NCBI GenBank assembly: GCA_017436955.1
Contig: JAFSCD010000007.1
Location: forward strand, 1 to 64,000
DNA length: 64,000 bases
Reading direction: 5' to 3'
From: Oscillospiraceae bacterium
Lineage (GTDB): Bacteria; Bacillota; Clostridia; Oscillospirales; Oscillospiraceae
Shown here in pieces: positions 1 through 7,859 of the stretch. The position numbers and the translations under genes were made by a program. Every line of letters starts with the position of its first letter. The stretch's first letter is position 1. The notes beneath the pieces are model-generated. The model saw only the letters and a program-made list of their open reading frames with translations, ran no database searches and had not been told where the DNA came from.

Positions 1-165
1 AATTCGCTTCTAGCAATATTACTCAAGAATTTTCGTTGGCTGTTTCGTTTATTCGTACACGAATATCTTAAACAATTCCATTTTCATAAATTGTCCAAGG
101 TGTTATAGTTCGTCTCACATTATTCAATTTACAAGGTACAGACGTCAGCTCGCGCTAACTGTTTC
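1..165 (-). other. Probable leader of an rRNA operon lying off the left edge
   Basis: There is no convincing protein gene here. The stretch lies just downstream, on the minus strand, of two tandem consensus promoters, and it is A+T-rich and non-coding. On the minus strand it contains a phrase (ACCTTGTAAATTGAATAA) that resembles rRNA-operon spacer and leader processing sequences of Firmicutes. This is an inference; no 16S sequence itself is inside the window. Confidence 0.4.
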
Positions 166-194
166 AGTATAGCACAGCTTTTCCTCTCTGTCAA
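166..194 (-). promoter_or_regulatory. Strong sigma-A promoter, proximal of a tandem pair
   Basis: On the minus strand a perfect TTGACA at 189-194 is followed by a 17-nt spacer and TATACT at 166-171. It reads off the left end of the window. Confidence 0.75.
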
Positions 195-274
195 GATGTT
201 TTTTACAAATTTTCAGAGAAAATTTTGTGCTATTTGCTGCACTCCCGGTAGCCCGTTCATCGTTTAGCTTGCAT

Positions 275-303
275 ATAATAGCATCCCAAAACGCCTTTGT
301 CAA
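275..303 (-). promoter_or_regulatory. Strong sigma-A promoter, distal of a tandem pair
   Basis: TTGACA at 298-303, 17-nt spacer and TATTAT at 275-280 on the minus strand, about 110 nt upstream of a second promoter of equal quality. Tandem consensus promoters are typical of rRNA operons. The remaining bases 195-274 and 304-383 show no gene. Confidence 0.7.
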
Positions 304-383
304 GGGGCTTTTTTCACATTTTTTCCTGCTATCTTACCCCTTGTGTATGCTACCCATTTTGACCACAATATATACTGTTTTTG

Positions 384-418
384 CCAAAAAATTTCTGCCG
401 AAGGATTTTCTTCGGCAG
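384..418 (-). terminator. Intrinsic terminator after the CBS gene
   Basis: A 9-bp stem (CTGCCGAAG / CTTCGGCAG, 395-418) is followed on the minus strand by a T-rich run. It lies directly behind the CBS-domain gene. Confidence 0.8.
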
Positions 419-423
419 GTAAT

Positions 424-852
424 TTATCGCTTTGAAACGTTGGTGCAGATCTCGCCCAGGGCATCCGCCGCGTCGGGATTGCACTCTTCCCGATGTGCCA
501 AATCGCCTAAACTGACCATTCCGCACAGCCGCCCGTTTTCCACTACGGGCAGTCGGCGGATCTGTTGCCGGCCCATCAGGTGTGCAGCCGCGCCGGTGTC
601 CATATCCGGTCTGGCGGTGATGACGCTGCCGGACATCACTTCCTTCACGCAAGTTCCCTCCGGGGATTTCCCGGCAGCCAAACACCGGGTCACCAGATCC
701 CGGTCCGTCACCAGGCCGCACAGATTCCCGTCGTAACCGCACACCGGCAGCACACCTATATTATAATGTGTCAGCGTTCTGGCCGCCACCGCCACGGATT
801 CCTCCGGGTGGATCTTGACCACCGCATCGGTCATAACCTCGCGAATTTTCAT
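424..852 (-). CDS. CBS-domain pair protein
   Basis: The 142-aa protein consists almost entirely of two CBS domains (about residues 5-60 and 70-125), each with the usual GVLPV/RRLPV strand and a GLVTDRD- or GMVSLGD-type turn. CBS pairs bind adenine nucleotides and act as energy sensors or regulatory modules; no catalytic domain is attached, so the partner is unknown. The start is placed at the second ATG (852), because the AGGAGG site is only about 2 nt from the upstream ATG at 858 but about 8 nt from this one. It is followed by its own terminator and stands alone on the minus strand. Confidence 0.85.
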   Translation of the reverse strand: MKIREVMTDAVVKIHPEESVAVAARTLTHYNIGVLPVCGYDGNLCGLVTDRDLVTRCLAAGKSPEGTCVKEVMSGSVITARPDMDTGAAAHLMGRQQIRRLPVVENGRLCGMVSLGDLAHREECNPDAADALGEICTNVSKR

Positions 853-896
853 TGCCATCGCCTCCTGATGGCAATTATGGTCAGGTTCGCCGGAAT

Positions 897-1847
897 TTAT
901 ACCGCGTCCAGCACCAATTTGAACGCGCCGTAGGCGCCGGCATCGTTGCCCAATGTGGCCAGCGCAAAGGTGATGGACGAAGATGCGTGGAAGATGTAGC
1001 GGTCAAAATATTTCTTCGCGCCATCCAGCAGGCATTGTCCTGCCTTGCTGACGCCGCCGCCGAGGACCACCACCTGTGGATCCACCGCACAGCACACGTT
1101 GGCAAGGAACTGACCCATATAGTCATACACCTGCTCCAGCACCTGCAGTGCCAGCGTATCGCCATTCTTGCCTGCATCAAACACATCCTTGCAGGTCAGA
1201 TTTTCAACGCCCCGCAATGCGCTGGGAGCGTCATCCGCCATCAGGCGCCGCTTTGCCAGCCGTACGATGCCGGTAGCGCTGCAGTATTGCTCCACGCAGC
1301 CGCATTTTCCGCAGTTGCACCGCTCGGTTTCTTTCGTGTTCACCACCAGATGACCGATCTCGCCGCCTGCGCCGTGAACGCCGGCCAGCAGCTTGCCATC
1401 CACGATGATTCCGCCACCAACGCCGGTACCAAATGTGGCAAATACCATATTCTCACAGCCGTTGCCGCCGCCCTTCCAGGCTTCGCCCAATGCCGCCACG
1501 TTGGCATCGTTGCCGGCCTTCACCGGCAATCCCGTCAACTCCGACAGCACCTGCTCAATGGGCAGGATGCAATCCCAGCCCAGATTGATGCACTTGTTGA
1601 CCTCGCCCTTGCCGTTTACCGCACCGGGCACGCCAATACCAATGCCGATCACCTGCTGCGGATCCACCTTCTGCTCCTCCAAAAACGCCAGCACAGACGT
1701 CGCAATATCCGGCAGGATCTGCACACCGTCATTTTTCGTCACCGTGGGGATCTCCCACTTATGGAGCATATGTCCCATTTCGTCAAACCAGGCGATCTTC
1801 ACCGTAGTGCCGCCCAGGTCAACACCAAATCCGTAACGTTTCTTCAT
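897..1847 (-). CDS. ROK-family glucokinase (internal start of the fused frame)
   Basis: This 316-aa unit has all ROK hallmarks: the phosphate-binding DLGGT at residues 10-14, NDAN with the catalytic Asp at 113-116, EIGH at 163-166 and the zinc cluster CNCGKCGC at 177-184. ROK glucokinases phosphorylate glucose or N-acetyl sugars with ATP in the cytosol; the exact sugar is not determined. A GGGAG site lies 9 nt before the ATG at 1847, so independent translation is plausible although the frame is open upstream into the methyltransferase. Length and start match stand-alone family members. Confidence 0.85.
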   Translation of the reverse strand: MKKRYGFGVDLGGTTVKIAWFDEMGHMLHKWEIPTVTKNDGVQILPDIATSVLAFLEEQKVDPQQVIGIGIGVPGAVNGKGEVNKCINLGWDCILPIEQVLSELTGLPVKAGNDANVAALGEAWKGGGNGCENMVFATFGTGVGGGIIVDGKLLAGVHGAGGEIGHLVVNTKETERCNCGKCGCVEQYCSATGIVRLAKRRLMADDAPSALRGVENLTCKDVFDAGKNGDTLALQVLEQVYDYMGQFLANVCCAVDPQVVVLGGGVSKAGQCLLDGAKKYFDRYIFHASSSITFALATLGNDAGAYGAFKLVLDAV

Positions 1848-2468
1848 AAATATAAACTCCCATTGGCATTTTGGACTCTTAAATCGGGTGATGTGGTTTT
1901 CCCCCAGGGATACCGTCCTGAACTGCCCGAAGAACTGATCAAACTGTGGTCTGTCAAACAGCCGGACAAACCGGTCGTCTGCCCAATAAAAATTATCCTC
2001 CAGCACCTTGGCCTCATCCTTAATATACTGATAGGCGAAGGTGGAATTCACGCTGCCCATAAACAGTCCGCCGGGCTTGAGGATCCGATGGATCTCCTCC
2101 GACAGCGCCATCGTGGTTTTCGCGTCAAAATAGTGGATGGACAGATTGGCAAACACCACGTCAAAGGTACCGTCACCAAAGGGCAGCGGTCGACTCATAT
2201 CCAGCTGCACCGTGTCCGCCGCCGGATTCCGTTCCCGCAGCGCCGCCAGCGCCTTTTCGGACAGATCCGCGGAGGTGACCTGAAAGCCATTTTTCATCCA
2301 AAAATCCGTGTACTGCCCGATACCGCAGCCCAGATCCAGCACCTTGCCCTTTTTCAGACCGTCGATCATCTCCTGATGCTTGCAGATCCACAGATCGTCG
2401 AACAGATCCATTTTTTCCGGCTGGGACAGATAGCCGCCCCAATAGCTGTTATTCCAAAAATCCTTCAT
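897..2468 (-). CDS. In-frame fusion: SAM methyltransferase followed by ROK-family glucokinase
   Basis: One open frame of 523 codons. Residues 1-207 form a class I SAM-dependent methyltransferase with motif I LDLGCG (44-49), a motif II/III region and the usual post-motif strand. They run without a stop into a complete ROK kinase that begins at the ATG at 1847. The methyltransferase ends where free-standing relatives normally end (WEF-type C-terminus), so its stop codon seems to be missing rather than a true linker present. The start at 2468 has an AGGAAG site overlapping the stop of the upstream GNAT gene, 4 nt away, so the two genes are coupled. The methyltransferase substrate cannot be told. 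It could be a real bifunctional protein, a readthrough product with internal initiation, or a sequencing error. Confidence 0.6.
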   Translation of the reverse strand: MKDFWNNSYWGGYLSQPEKMDLFDDLWICKHQEMIDGLKKGKVLDLGCGIGQYTDFWMKNGFQVTSADLSEKALAALRERNPAADTVQLDMSRPLPFGDGTFDVVFANLSIHYFDAKTTMALSEEIHRILKPGGLFMGSVNSTFAYQYIKDEAKVLEDNFYWADDRFVRLFDRPQFDQFFGQFRTVSLGENHITRFKSPKCQWEFIFMKKRYGFGVDLGGTTVKIAWFDEMGHMLHKWEIPTVTKNDGVQILPDIATSVLAFLEEQKVDPQQVIGIGIGVPGAVNGKGEVNKCINLGWDCILPIEQVLSELTGLPVKAGNDANVAALGEAWKGGGNGCENMVFATFGTGVGGGIIVDGKLLAGVHGAGGEIGHLVVNTKETERCNCGKCGCVEQYCSATGIVRLAKRRLMADDAPSALRGVENLTCKDVFDAGKNGDTLALQVLEQVYDYMGQFLANVCCAVDPQVVVLGGGVSKAGQCLLDGAKKYFDRYIFHASSSITFALATLGNDAGAYGAFKLVLDAV

Positions 2469-2472
2469 TTTC

Positions 2473-3006
2473 TCACTTCCTGATGGTTGCTTCCGCAATT
2501 TCCGCTTCCGTTTCCGGGGTCAGCCACTTGCCGAACACCTGAGAATCCTTCCCCGGCAAATACCCCATATCCTTGTAGCCCAGCTTTTTCAGCAGCGCCA
2601 TACTGGGCGCGTTTTCCGGGTCTGTAAAGCTGATAAAATCCCAATCCGGGTGATTTTCGTGGAGCTTTTCGGTCAACGCGCGCAGCGCCTCAAAGGCATA
2701 GCCCTTCCGGTGATGCTTATAGGACACGGTGTAGCCCAGGCTGATGGTGCCGTCATTGGGCATCACCACGATCTCACCGACCATCTCATCGGTATCCTTC
2801 AGCGCTACAGCCACAAGGCAGTGCGCATCCACGCCCAATATGTCCGCTTTTCGCCGCTCTACCAGCGCCGCGATGCCGGCATGATCCCGGGTCTGCCCAC
2901 GCTGATACCGGGCGCAGATTGCATCGTTGCGGTAATCAAACATAATGTCCGCATCCTCTTCCCGGACATTTCGCAGCCGCAGCCGCTCCGTTTCCAGAAA
3001 AGCCAT
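2473..3006 (-). CDS. GNAT N-acetyltransferase, RimJ/RimL type
   Basis: The 177-aa protein begins with the RimJ/L-like ETERLRLR strand and carries the acetyl-CoA binding region about residues 90-140 (LGYTVSYKHHRKGYAFEAL), including the R-x-x-G-x-A pyrophosphate loop in the form RKGYAF. The acceptor, an N-terminal amino group or a small molecule, cannot be predicted. It is the first gene of a pair with the methyltransferase-ROK frame, which begins 4 nt after its stop. Confidence 0.85.
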   Translation of the reverse strand: MAFLETERLRLRNVREEDADIMFDYRNDAICARYQRGQTRDHAGIAALVERRKADILGVDAHCLVAVALKDTDEMVGEIVVMPNDGTISLGYTVSYKHHRKGYAFEALRALTEKLHENHPDWDFISFTDPENAPSMALLKKLGYKDMGYLPGKDSQVFGKWLTPETEAEIAEATIRK

Positions 3007-3072
3007 CCCGCAGCGCCCCTTTCTGATTGATACTTTCAGTATATCGTTTTTCCGCCGTATGTCAAGAACAGC

Positions 3073-3113
3073 AAAAAAGATGACCGGCTTTCACCGGTCA
3101 TCTTCTTTTTTGA
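3073..3113 (-). terminator. Intrinsic terminator (possibly bidirectional)
   Basis: A 9-bp stem GATGACCGG / CCGGTCATC (3079-3102) is flanked by A and T runs on both sides. It follows the SASP gene on the minus strand. Confidence 0.85.
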
Positions 3114-3116
3114 GGT

Positions 3117-3311
3117 TTACTGCAGGCCCTGCTCGTAAGCCTCGATCATCTTCTTGACCATCTGGCCGCCGACAGAGCCGGCTTCGCGGGAGGTCAGGTG
3201 ACCGTTGTAACCATTCTGCAGGTTAACGCCAACTTCCTGGGCAGCCTGCATCTTGAAGCGGTCCATAGCCTCACGAGCCTGAGGCACGTTGATCTGATTG
3301 TTGTTCTTCAT
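3117..3311 (-). CDS. Alpha/beta-type small acid-soluble spore protein
   Basis: The 64-aa protein has the family signature: an Ala-Met-rich helix near the N-terminus, an E-V-G-V turn, then LTSREAGSVGGQMVKKMI. These proteins coat DNA in the spore core and protect it from UV and heat; the N-terminal helix normally holds the GPR protease site. The start at 3311 is chosen for its AGGAG site 8 nt upstream. The gene stands alone with its own terminator, as expected for a sigma-G gene, although I could not identify a convincing sigma-G promoter. It is the best evidence that the organism sporulates. Confidence 0.95.
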   Translation of the reverse strand: MKNNNQINVPQAREAMDRFKMQAAQEVGVNLQNGYNGHLTSREAGSVGGQMVKKMIEAYEQGLQ

Positions 3312-3444
3312 CGTCTTTTCTCCTTTTTGCTTTCTTTCGGAAATCCAACACTTTCCGAAGAAAGCATTTTCTTTCCGCAAACATATTTTTGCCGAATCAG
3401 GGCTAAATATGATTGTTTCTTTTCGGAAAATAGCGCAAAAATTG

Positions 3445-3478
3445 GAAAAACCTCTGGACTTTCGTCCAGAGGTTTTTT
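3445..3478 (-). terminator. Intrinsic terminator ending the rnf-nfn operon
   Basis: A CCTCTGGAC stem with a TTTC-type loop (3451-3472), followed on the minus strand by TTTTT. It lies directly behind nfnB and closes the long minus-strand operon. Confidence 0.9.
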
Positions 3479-3489
3479 ATCTTAAAAAA

Positions 3490-4905
3490 TTACTTGCTCA
3501 AAGCCTCGTCGATGGCCTTTGCAGCGGTCTTACCGGCACCCATAGCGGAAATGACGGTAGCAGCGCCGGTAACGGCATCGCCGCCGGCATACACGCCGTC
3601 ACGGGTCGTCAGACCGTCCTCGTTGACAACGATGCCGCCCCAACGGGTAACTTCCAGACCCTTGGTGGTAGACTTGATCAGGGGGTTGGGGGAAGTACCG
3701 ATGGACATGACCACGGTGTCAACATCCAGCGTGAACTCGCTGCCGGGGATAACCACGGGACGGCGGCGGCCCTTCTCATCGGGCTCGCCCAGCTCCATCT
3801 TCACGCAGGTCATACCGGTGACGAAGCCATTCTTGGGATCGCGGGGATCCTCGGGATTACGGTAGCCCAGGATCTCAACGGGGTTGCACAGCAGCTTGAA
3901 GTCAATGCCTTCCTCTTCTGCGTGCTCAACTTCCTCACGACGGGCAGGCAGCTCTTCCATAGAGCGGCGGTAAACGATGTAAACCTTCTCGGCGCCCAGG
4001 CGCAGAGCGGTTCTTGCGGCGTCCATAGCAACGTTGCCGCCGCCGACAACTGCCACCTTGCCACCCTTCATGATGGGGGTGTCGGGGTTGTCCTTGTAGG
4101 CCTTCATCAGGTTGCTGCGGGTCAGGAACTCGTTGGCGGAGTAAACGCCGCTCAGAGCCTCACCGGGGATGCCCATAAAGTTGGGCAGACCGGCACCGGA
4201 GCCAACGAACACAGCCTCAAAGCCCATATCGAACAGCTCGTCGATGGTCAGGGTCTTGCCGATAACCACGTTGGTCTCGACCTTGACGCCCAGCTTCTTC
4301 AGGGTGTCAACTTCCTTGGCAACGATCGCCTTGGGCAGACGGAACTCGGGGATGCCGTAAACCAGCACGCCGCCGGCGGTGTGCAGCGCTTCAAAAACGG
4401 TAACCTCATAGCCCTTCTTTGCCAGGTCACCGGCGCAGGTCAGACCGGAAGGACCGGAACCGACGATAGCCACTCTGTGACCGTTGCTCTCGGGACGGAC
4501 AGGCTCCTCGGTGCAGAAGGTGTTGTGCCAGTCAGCGACGAAACGCTCCAGACGGCCAATGCCGACGGATTCGCCCTTGATGCCGCGAACACACTTGGAC
4601 TCACACTGGGTCTCCTGGGGGCAGACACGGCCGCAAACTGCGGGCAGAGAGGAGGACTTGTTGATGATCTGGTAAGCGCCCTCGAAGTCGCCTTCCTTGA
4701 TCTTGCTGATGAACTCGGGGATATGGATCTTAACGGGGCAGCCGTCAACGCAAGGCATCGTCTTGCAGTTCAGGCAGCGGTTTGCTTCATCAATGGCCAC
4801 CTCTTCGGAGTAACCCAGAGCGACCTCGCTGAAGTTATGTGCGCGCACCAGGGGATCCTGGGTGGGCATTGCGTTTCTGGTAGGAGTCATATTTGCCTTT
4901 GCCAT
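3490..4905 (-). CDS. nfnB: NADPH-dependent oxidoreductase, NfnB/GltA-type large subunit
   Basis: 471 aa. Residues about 35-100 carry two cysteine clusters (CLNCKTMPCVDGCP and CGRVCPQETQCESKC) for [4Fe-4S] centres, followed by an FAD fold (GSGPSGLTCAGDL) and a second nucleotide fold (VGGGNVAMDAARTA). This is the layout of glutamate-synthase small-subunit-like proteins and of NfnB. It starts 1 nt after the nfnA stop behind AAGGAGG, so the two subunits are translationally coupled. NfnAB couples NADPH to NADH plus reduced ferredoxin by flavin-based bifurcation. A plain GltA role is unlikely because no GltB is present and the partner is an FNR-type subunit. It is the last gene of the rnf operon. 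Confidence 0.88.
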   Translation of the reverse strand: MAKANMTPTRNAMPTQDPLVRAHNFSEVALGYSEEVAIDEANRCLNCKTMPCVDGCPVKIHIPEFISKIKEGDFEGAYQIINKSSSLPAVCGRVCPQETQCESKCVRGIKGESVGIGRLERFVADWHNTFCTEEPVRPESNGHRVAIVGSGPSGLTCAGDLAKKGYEVTVFEALHTAGGVLVYGIPEFRLPKAIVAKEVDTLKKLGVKVETNVVIGKTLTIDELFDMGFEAVFVGSGAGLPNFMGIPGEALSGVYSANEFLTRSNLMKAYKDNPDTPIMKGGKVAVVGGGNVAMDAARTALRLGAEKVYIVYRRSMEELPARREEVEHAEEEGIDFKLLCNPVEILGYRNPEDPRDPKNGFVTGMTCVKMELGEPDEKGRRRPVVIPGSEFTLDVDTVVMSIGTSPNPLIKSTTKGLEVTRWGGIVVNEDGLTTRDGVYAGGDAVTGAATVISAMGAGKTAAKAIDEALSK

Positions 4906-4906
4906 T

Positions 4907-5761
4907 TTACTGTACCTCCTTCTTAAACAGGTTGCAGGTCTCTTCGTGCTTATGGCGCTCATAGCCGAAGTACATTCTGCCTCTGGACATTGCCTCGTCA
5001 AAGTCGACCTCGTAGCCGTTGAAGTCAGGACCGTCAACGCAGGCAAACTTGGTAACCTTTTTGCCGTCCACATTCAGGGTCAGGCGGCAGCCACCGCACA
5101 TGCCGGTGCCGTCGATCATAATGGGGTTCATGGAAACGGTGCAGGGCACGCCGAAGGGCTTGGCGGTAGCGACGACAAACTTCATCATGATCAGCGGTCC
5201 GATGGTGATGATCATATCGAACTTTTCGCCCTTTTCCAGCATTTCCTTCAGGGGCACAGTAACGTTGCCGTGCTCGCCGTAGGAGCCGTCGTCGGTCATA
5301 ACACGCAGGGTGTCGGAGCAAGCCTTGAACTCGTCCTCCAGGATCAGCAGATCCTTGTTGCGGAAGCCGATGATGCTGGTGACCTCGGCGCCCATCTCAT
5401 GCAGCGCCTCTGCGATGGGCATTGCGATGGCGCAGCCCACGCCGCCGCCAACGATGCACACCTTCTTCAGACCGTCCAGATGGGTAGCAACGCCCAGAGG
5501 ACCAACAAAGTCCTGAATGTAGTCGCCCTCATTCTTGTGGGACAGCTTTTCGGTGGTGGAGCCAACGATCTGGAAGATGATCTTCACAGCGCCGGTCTCG
5601 GGGTTGACACCTGCAACAGTCAGGGGAATGCGCTCGCCGTCCTCATCCACTCTCAGGATGATGAACTGGCCGGGGCGCGCCTTGTTTGCCACCAGCGGAG
5701 CTTCGATCTGAAGCTGTACAACGGTGGGGTTCAAAACTTTTTTCTCTAAAATTTTGTACAT
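4907..5761 (-). CDS. nfnA: Ferredoxin-NADP+ reductase-type subunit, NfnA
   Basis: 284 aa. It has an N-terminal FAD-binding barrel (about 1-95), an NAD(P) fold (GGGVGCAIAMPIAEAL, about 108-125) and a C-terminal cysteine cluster (GMCGGCRL plus a later FACVDGP) that binds a [2Fe-2S] centre. Size and order match NfnA and dihydroorotate-dehydrogenase electron-transfer subunits (PyrK). PyrK is unlikely because there is no pyrD and nfnB follows directly. It begins only 34 nt after the Gx transporter gene and belongs to the same transcript. Confidence 0.88.
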   Translation of the reverse strand: MYKILEKKVLNPTVVQLQIEAPLVANKARPGQFIILRVDEDGERIPLTVAGVNPETGAVKIIFQIVGSTTEKLSHKNEGDYIQDFVGPLGVATHLDGLKKVCIVGGGVGCAIAMPIAEALHEMGAEVTSIIGFRNKDLLILEDEFKACSDTLRVMTDDGSYGEHGNVTVPLKEMLEKGEKFDMIITIGPLIMMKFVVATAKPFGVPCTVSMNPIMIDGTGMCGGCRLTLNVDGKKVTKFACVDGPDFNGYEVDFDEAMSRGRMYFGYERHKHEETCNLFKKEVQ

Positions 5762-5795
5762 ACTGTGCCTCCATTTTTATTATAAAATTAAAATT

Positions 5796-6299
5796 TTACT
5801 TCAAATCCAATCGCCATTTTTCCGACCGCTTCACGATAATGCCGGATGCAATACCGATCACCGTGCCGGCCACCGTTCCGCTGACCAGCAAAAACGGCAG
5901 ATAATAGGCGACCTGCGCCGTCTGCGTCCACAGACAGGCGGCAACGATCTGCCCGATATTGTGGAGCAATCCGCCCACAATGCTGACCGTGATACCGGAA
6001 AACCAGCCCGATTTCTTCAGCAGGATCATTCCCGCCAGACTCAATACCGCGCCGGCGATACTGAAGGTCAGGGTCTGCATATTGCCAAAGAGCAGGGACG
6101 TCAGAAAAATGCGGATAATGCTGACGATCACGGTCTCCTTCCAGCCTACCCGGTACAGCAGAAATACCATGACCAGGTTCGGCAGACCCACCTTGATGCC
6201 GGGCAGCGCAGCCAGCGGTGGGATCTGGCTTTCCACAAAGGAAAGGATCATTGCAAGGGCGATAGCCAAGCCCAAAAAGGCAATTTTCTTCGCTTTCAC
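5796..6299 (-). CDS. Gx transporter family membrane protein (Hpre_diP_synt_I family)
   Basis: The 167-aa protein is almost entirely hydrophobic with about five membrane segments and the family phrase LPGIKVGLPNLV. The family was once called heptaprenyl diphosphate synthase component I but has no synthase features. A GTG start at 6299 is chosen because AAAGGAGAG precedes it and residues upstream look non-coding. It always sits here next to a NusG_II protein; from memory this pair resembles EetB and EetA of the Listeria extracellular electron transfer locus. That comparison is an inference. Its place in the rnf operon suggests a role in membrane electron transfer or in supplying a redox cofactor. 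Confidence 0.75.
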   Translation of the reverse strand: MKAKKIAFLGLAIALAMILSFVESQIPPLAALPGIKVGLPNLVMVFLLYRVGWKETVIVSIIRIFLTSLLFGNMQTLTFSIAGAVLSLAGMILLKKSGWFSGITVSIVGGLLHNIGQIVAACLWTQTAQVAYYLPFLLVSGTVAGTVIGIASGIIVKRSEKWRLDLK

Positions 6300-6322
6300 A
6301 AGATTCTCTCCTTTCTCTCGGT

Positions 6323-6676
6323 TTAGCTCACCAGCTCCACTTCGCCCTCTTCGGCGCTGAATACCGTTACGGTGAGCCGATTGGGCAGGCAAGTGATGGT
6401 CTCGCCGTTTTGATCGATCTTTCCCTGCTTTACGCACAGATGATCGGGGCAGTTGGCAGACACGAGGTAAGCCGCTCCGTTCTCGATCCGCAGAATATTG
6501 GTTCCGCCGTTGAGGGAGTACTCGCCGTCCTGGGACAGGCTGTACCGGGCTACCTCGTTGCCATTGACGCGGACGATCACGTAGTCGCCGTCTTTTTTCG
6601 TCAGCGACAGCACCGCGATTGCGATGGCGATCACCGCCACAATGGTGCCGATGAGGATAAAGTCTCTTTTTTTCAT
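6323..6676 (-). CDS. NusG domain II protein, membrane-anchored, EetA-like
   Basis: 117 aa. One N-terminal membrane segment (about 6-25) is followed by an extracytoplasmic NusG_II domain with a conserved CPDHLC motif and a later TCLPN cysteine. The three cysteines lie outside the membrane and may bind metal or take part in redox chemistry. Its ATG overlaps the rnfA stop region (shared base 6676), so it is coupled to rnfA and takes the position where rnfB normally stands. It has no relation to the transcription role of NusG itself. Function is inferred from context only. Confidence 0.75.
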   Translation of the reverse strand: MKKRDFILIGTIVAVIAIAIAVLSLTKKDGDYVIVRVNGNEVARYSLSQDGEYSLNGGTNILRIENGAAYLVSANCPDHLCVKQGKIDQNGETITCLPNRLTVTVFSAEEGEVELVS

Positions 6677-7242
6677 CAGAACTTAAAGTTCAGAGCCAGC
6701 AGCGCCAGCACCATCATACCTGCGGTCAGCAGATCGATAGGCAGACCACGGAAGGTGGGAGGAATGGCTTCCTCGTCAACCTCGGTGTCCTTCAGCTTTG
6801 CGTAAACGGTCATAGTCAGCATAAAGCCGATGCCGATGGCAGCGCTGTTGATCAGCGCGGCAACCAGGGTCTCCTGGTGGGTGTTGTGGATACACAGACC
6901 CAGCACAGCGCCGTTGATCGCGAATTTCACAAAGTCGGATCTGCAGTAGTTGTCCAGAATGTTCTTGGCGATCAGGTGAATGACCTCAACAACGATCAGC
7001 ACCACCAGCACAAACGCCATGGTCTGCAAATAGGAGACCTCGTGCAGCAGATACTTGTTCAGGGGCCAGGTGATCAGAGTGGAGATCACCATAACCAGCG
7101 TGGTGCCCAGACCCAGGGTCAGGGACTTCTTGGAGGAGCGTTCATTTTCCAGCACAGCGCCGGTGCCCAGGAACTCCAGCAGCGCGATGTTGTTGGAGAG
7201 GATGCCTGCCAGAATGACGCCGAGAATTACTTTGAAATCCAT
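6676..7242 (-). CDS. rnfA: Rnf electron transport complex subunit A
   Basis: 188 aa with six membrane segments and the family phrase GILSNNIALLEFLGTGAVL near the N-terminus. RnfA and RnfE form inverted membrane halves around a [2Fe-2S] centre at the ion path. The residues Cys-Gly typical of the membrane iron-sulfur site appear only partly here (LGLCIHN in the second half). The gene follows rnfE after 2 nt. Confidence 0.9.
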   Translation of the reverse strand: MDFKVILGVILAGILSNNIALLEFLGTGAVLENERSSKKSLTLGLGTTLVMVISTLITWPLNKYLLHEVSYLQTMAFVLVVLIVVEVIHLIAKNILDNYCRSDFVKFAINGAVLGLCIHNTHQETLVAALINSAAIGIGFMLTMTVYAKLKDTEVDEEAIPPTFRGLPIDLLTAGMMVLALLALNFKF

Positions 7243-7244
7243 AA

Positions 7245-7859
7245 TCAGTTCTCCTCCTCTTCATCCAGATGGTGATGCAGCTTGGTGATCTTGTTGATAA
7301 CAGCCATCACGATCGCCAGCACCAGGTAACCGCCGAATGCACCGGCGATCGCGTCGATCTTGTAGTTCTGCATAAATGCGATGGGCTCGCCCCAGAGGGT
7401 AGCCTTGCCGACGAACTCACGGATCACGGCGCAGACCACCATGACTACAGTGAAGAAAATACCGGTAACCAGCGCGGTCTTGATGGAGGTAGCTTCGCCG
7501 TTGTGGTCAGCCACCTCTTCCGCATCGCGGTAGACCACTGCGCTGACGGACAAGGTTGCCAGATGCACGCCCAGCATATCCACCACTTCGGGGAAATAAG
7601 CCTGCATGATCATGGAGATCAATGAAACGAAGCCGGTGATGATCAGCAGATATGCCGGCAGCTTTGCGTTGGCGGGAATGACCTTATGCAGTGCGGAGAT
7701 CACGATGGAGCTCAGCAGCATCGCCACCAGAACGGCAGCGCCCATGCCCAGAGCCGCACGGATATCGGCGCTGGACGCCATTACGAAGCCGGCGCCCAAT
7801 ACCAGAAGCGCAGAGGGCGTGCCCTTCAGCAGATAAGAGGTTTTTGTGCCTTTTTTCAT
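7245..7859 (-). CDS. rnfE: Rnf electron transport complex subunit E
   Basis: 204 aa with six predicted membrane segments, homologous in layout to RnfA. The start codon shares base 7859 with the rnfG stop (coupled). The C-terminus ends in a His-Glu-rich tail (LHHHLDEEEEN). RnfE pairs with RnfA in the membrane arm of the NADH:ferredoxin (Na+ or H+ translocating) complex. Confidence 0.85.
   Translation of the reverse strand: MKKGTKTSYLLKGTPSALLVLGAGFVMASSADIRAALGMGAAVLVAMLLSSIVISALHKVIPANAKLPAYLLIITGFVSLISMIMQAYFPEVVDMLGVHLATLSVSAVVYRDAEEVADHNGEATSIKTALVTGIFFTVVMVVCAVIREFVGKATLWGEPIAFMQNYKIDAIAGAFGGYLVLAIVMAVINKITKLHHHLDEEEEN

Noticed and set aside
852..2483. Long plus-strand frame opposite the methyltransferase-ROK gene
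   Set aside because: It is an antisense shadow of a clear gene; its translation shows no domain and no ribosome site. The same applies to long frames opposite nfnB (3298-4926), rnfG (7691-9292), mnmG (19977-21839), eutE (45569-47500), fhs (57144-58562 minus) and gap (61665-62879).
3312..3444. Sigma-G promoter for the SASP gene
   Set aside because: CATATTTA is near a -10 element, but no acceptable -35 is found at the right distance.
3490..4905. Glutamate synthase small subunit
   Set aside because: The fold is shared, but no large subunit is present and the coupled FNR-type partner points to NfnAB.
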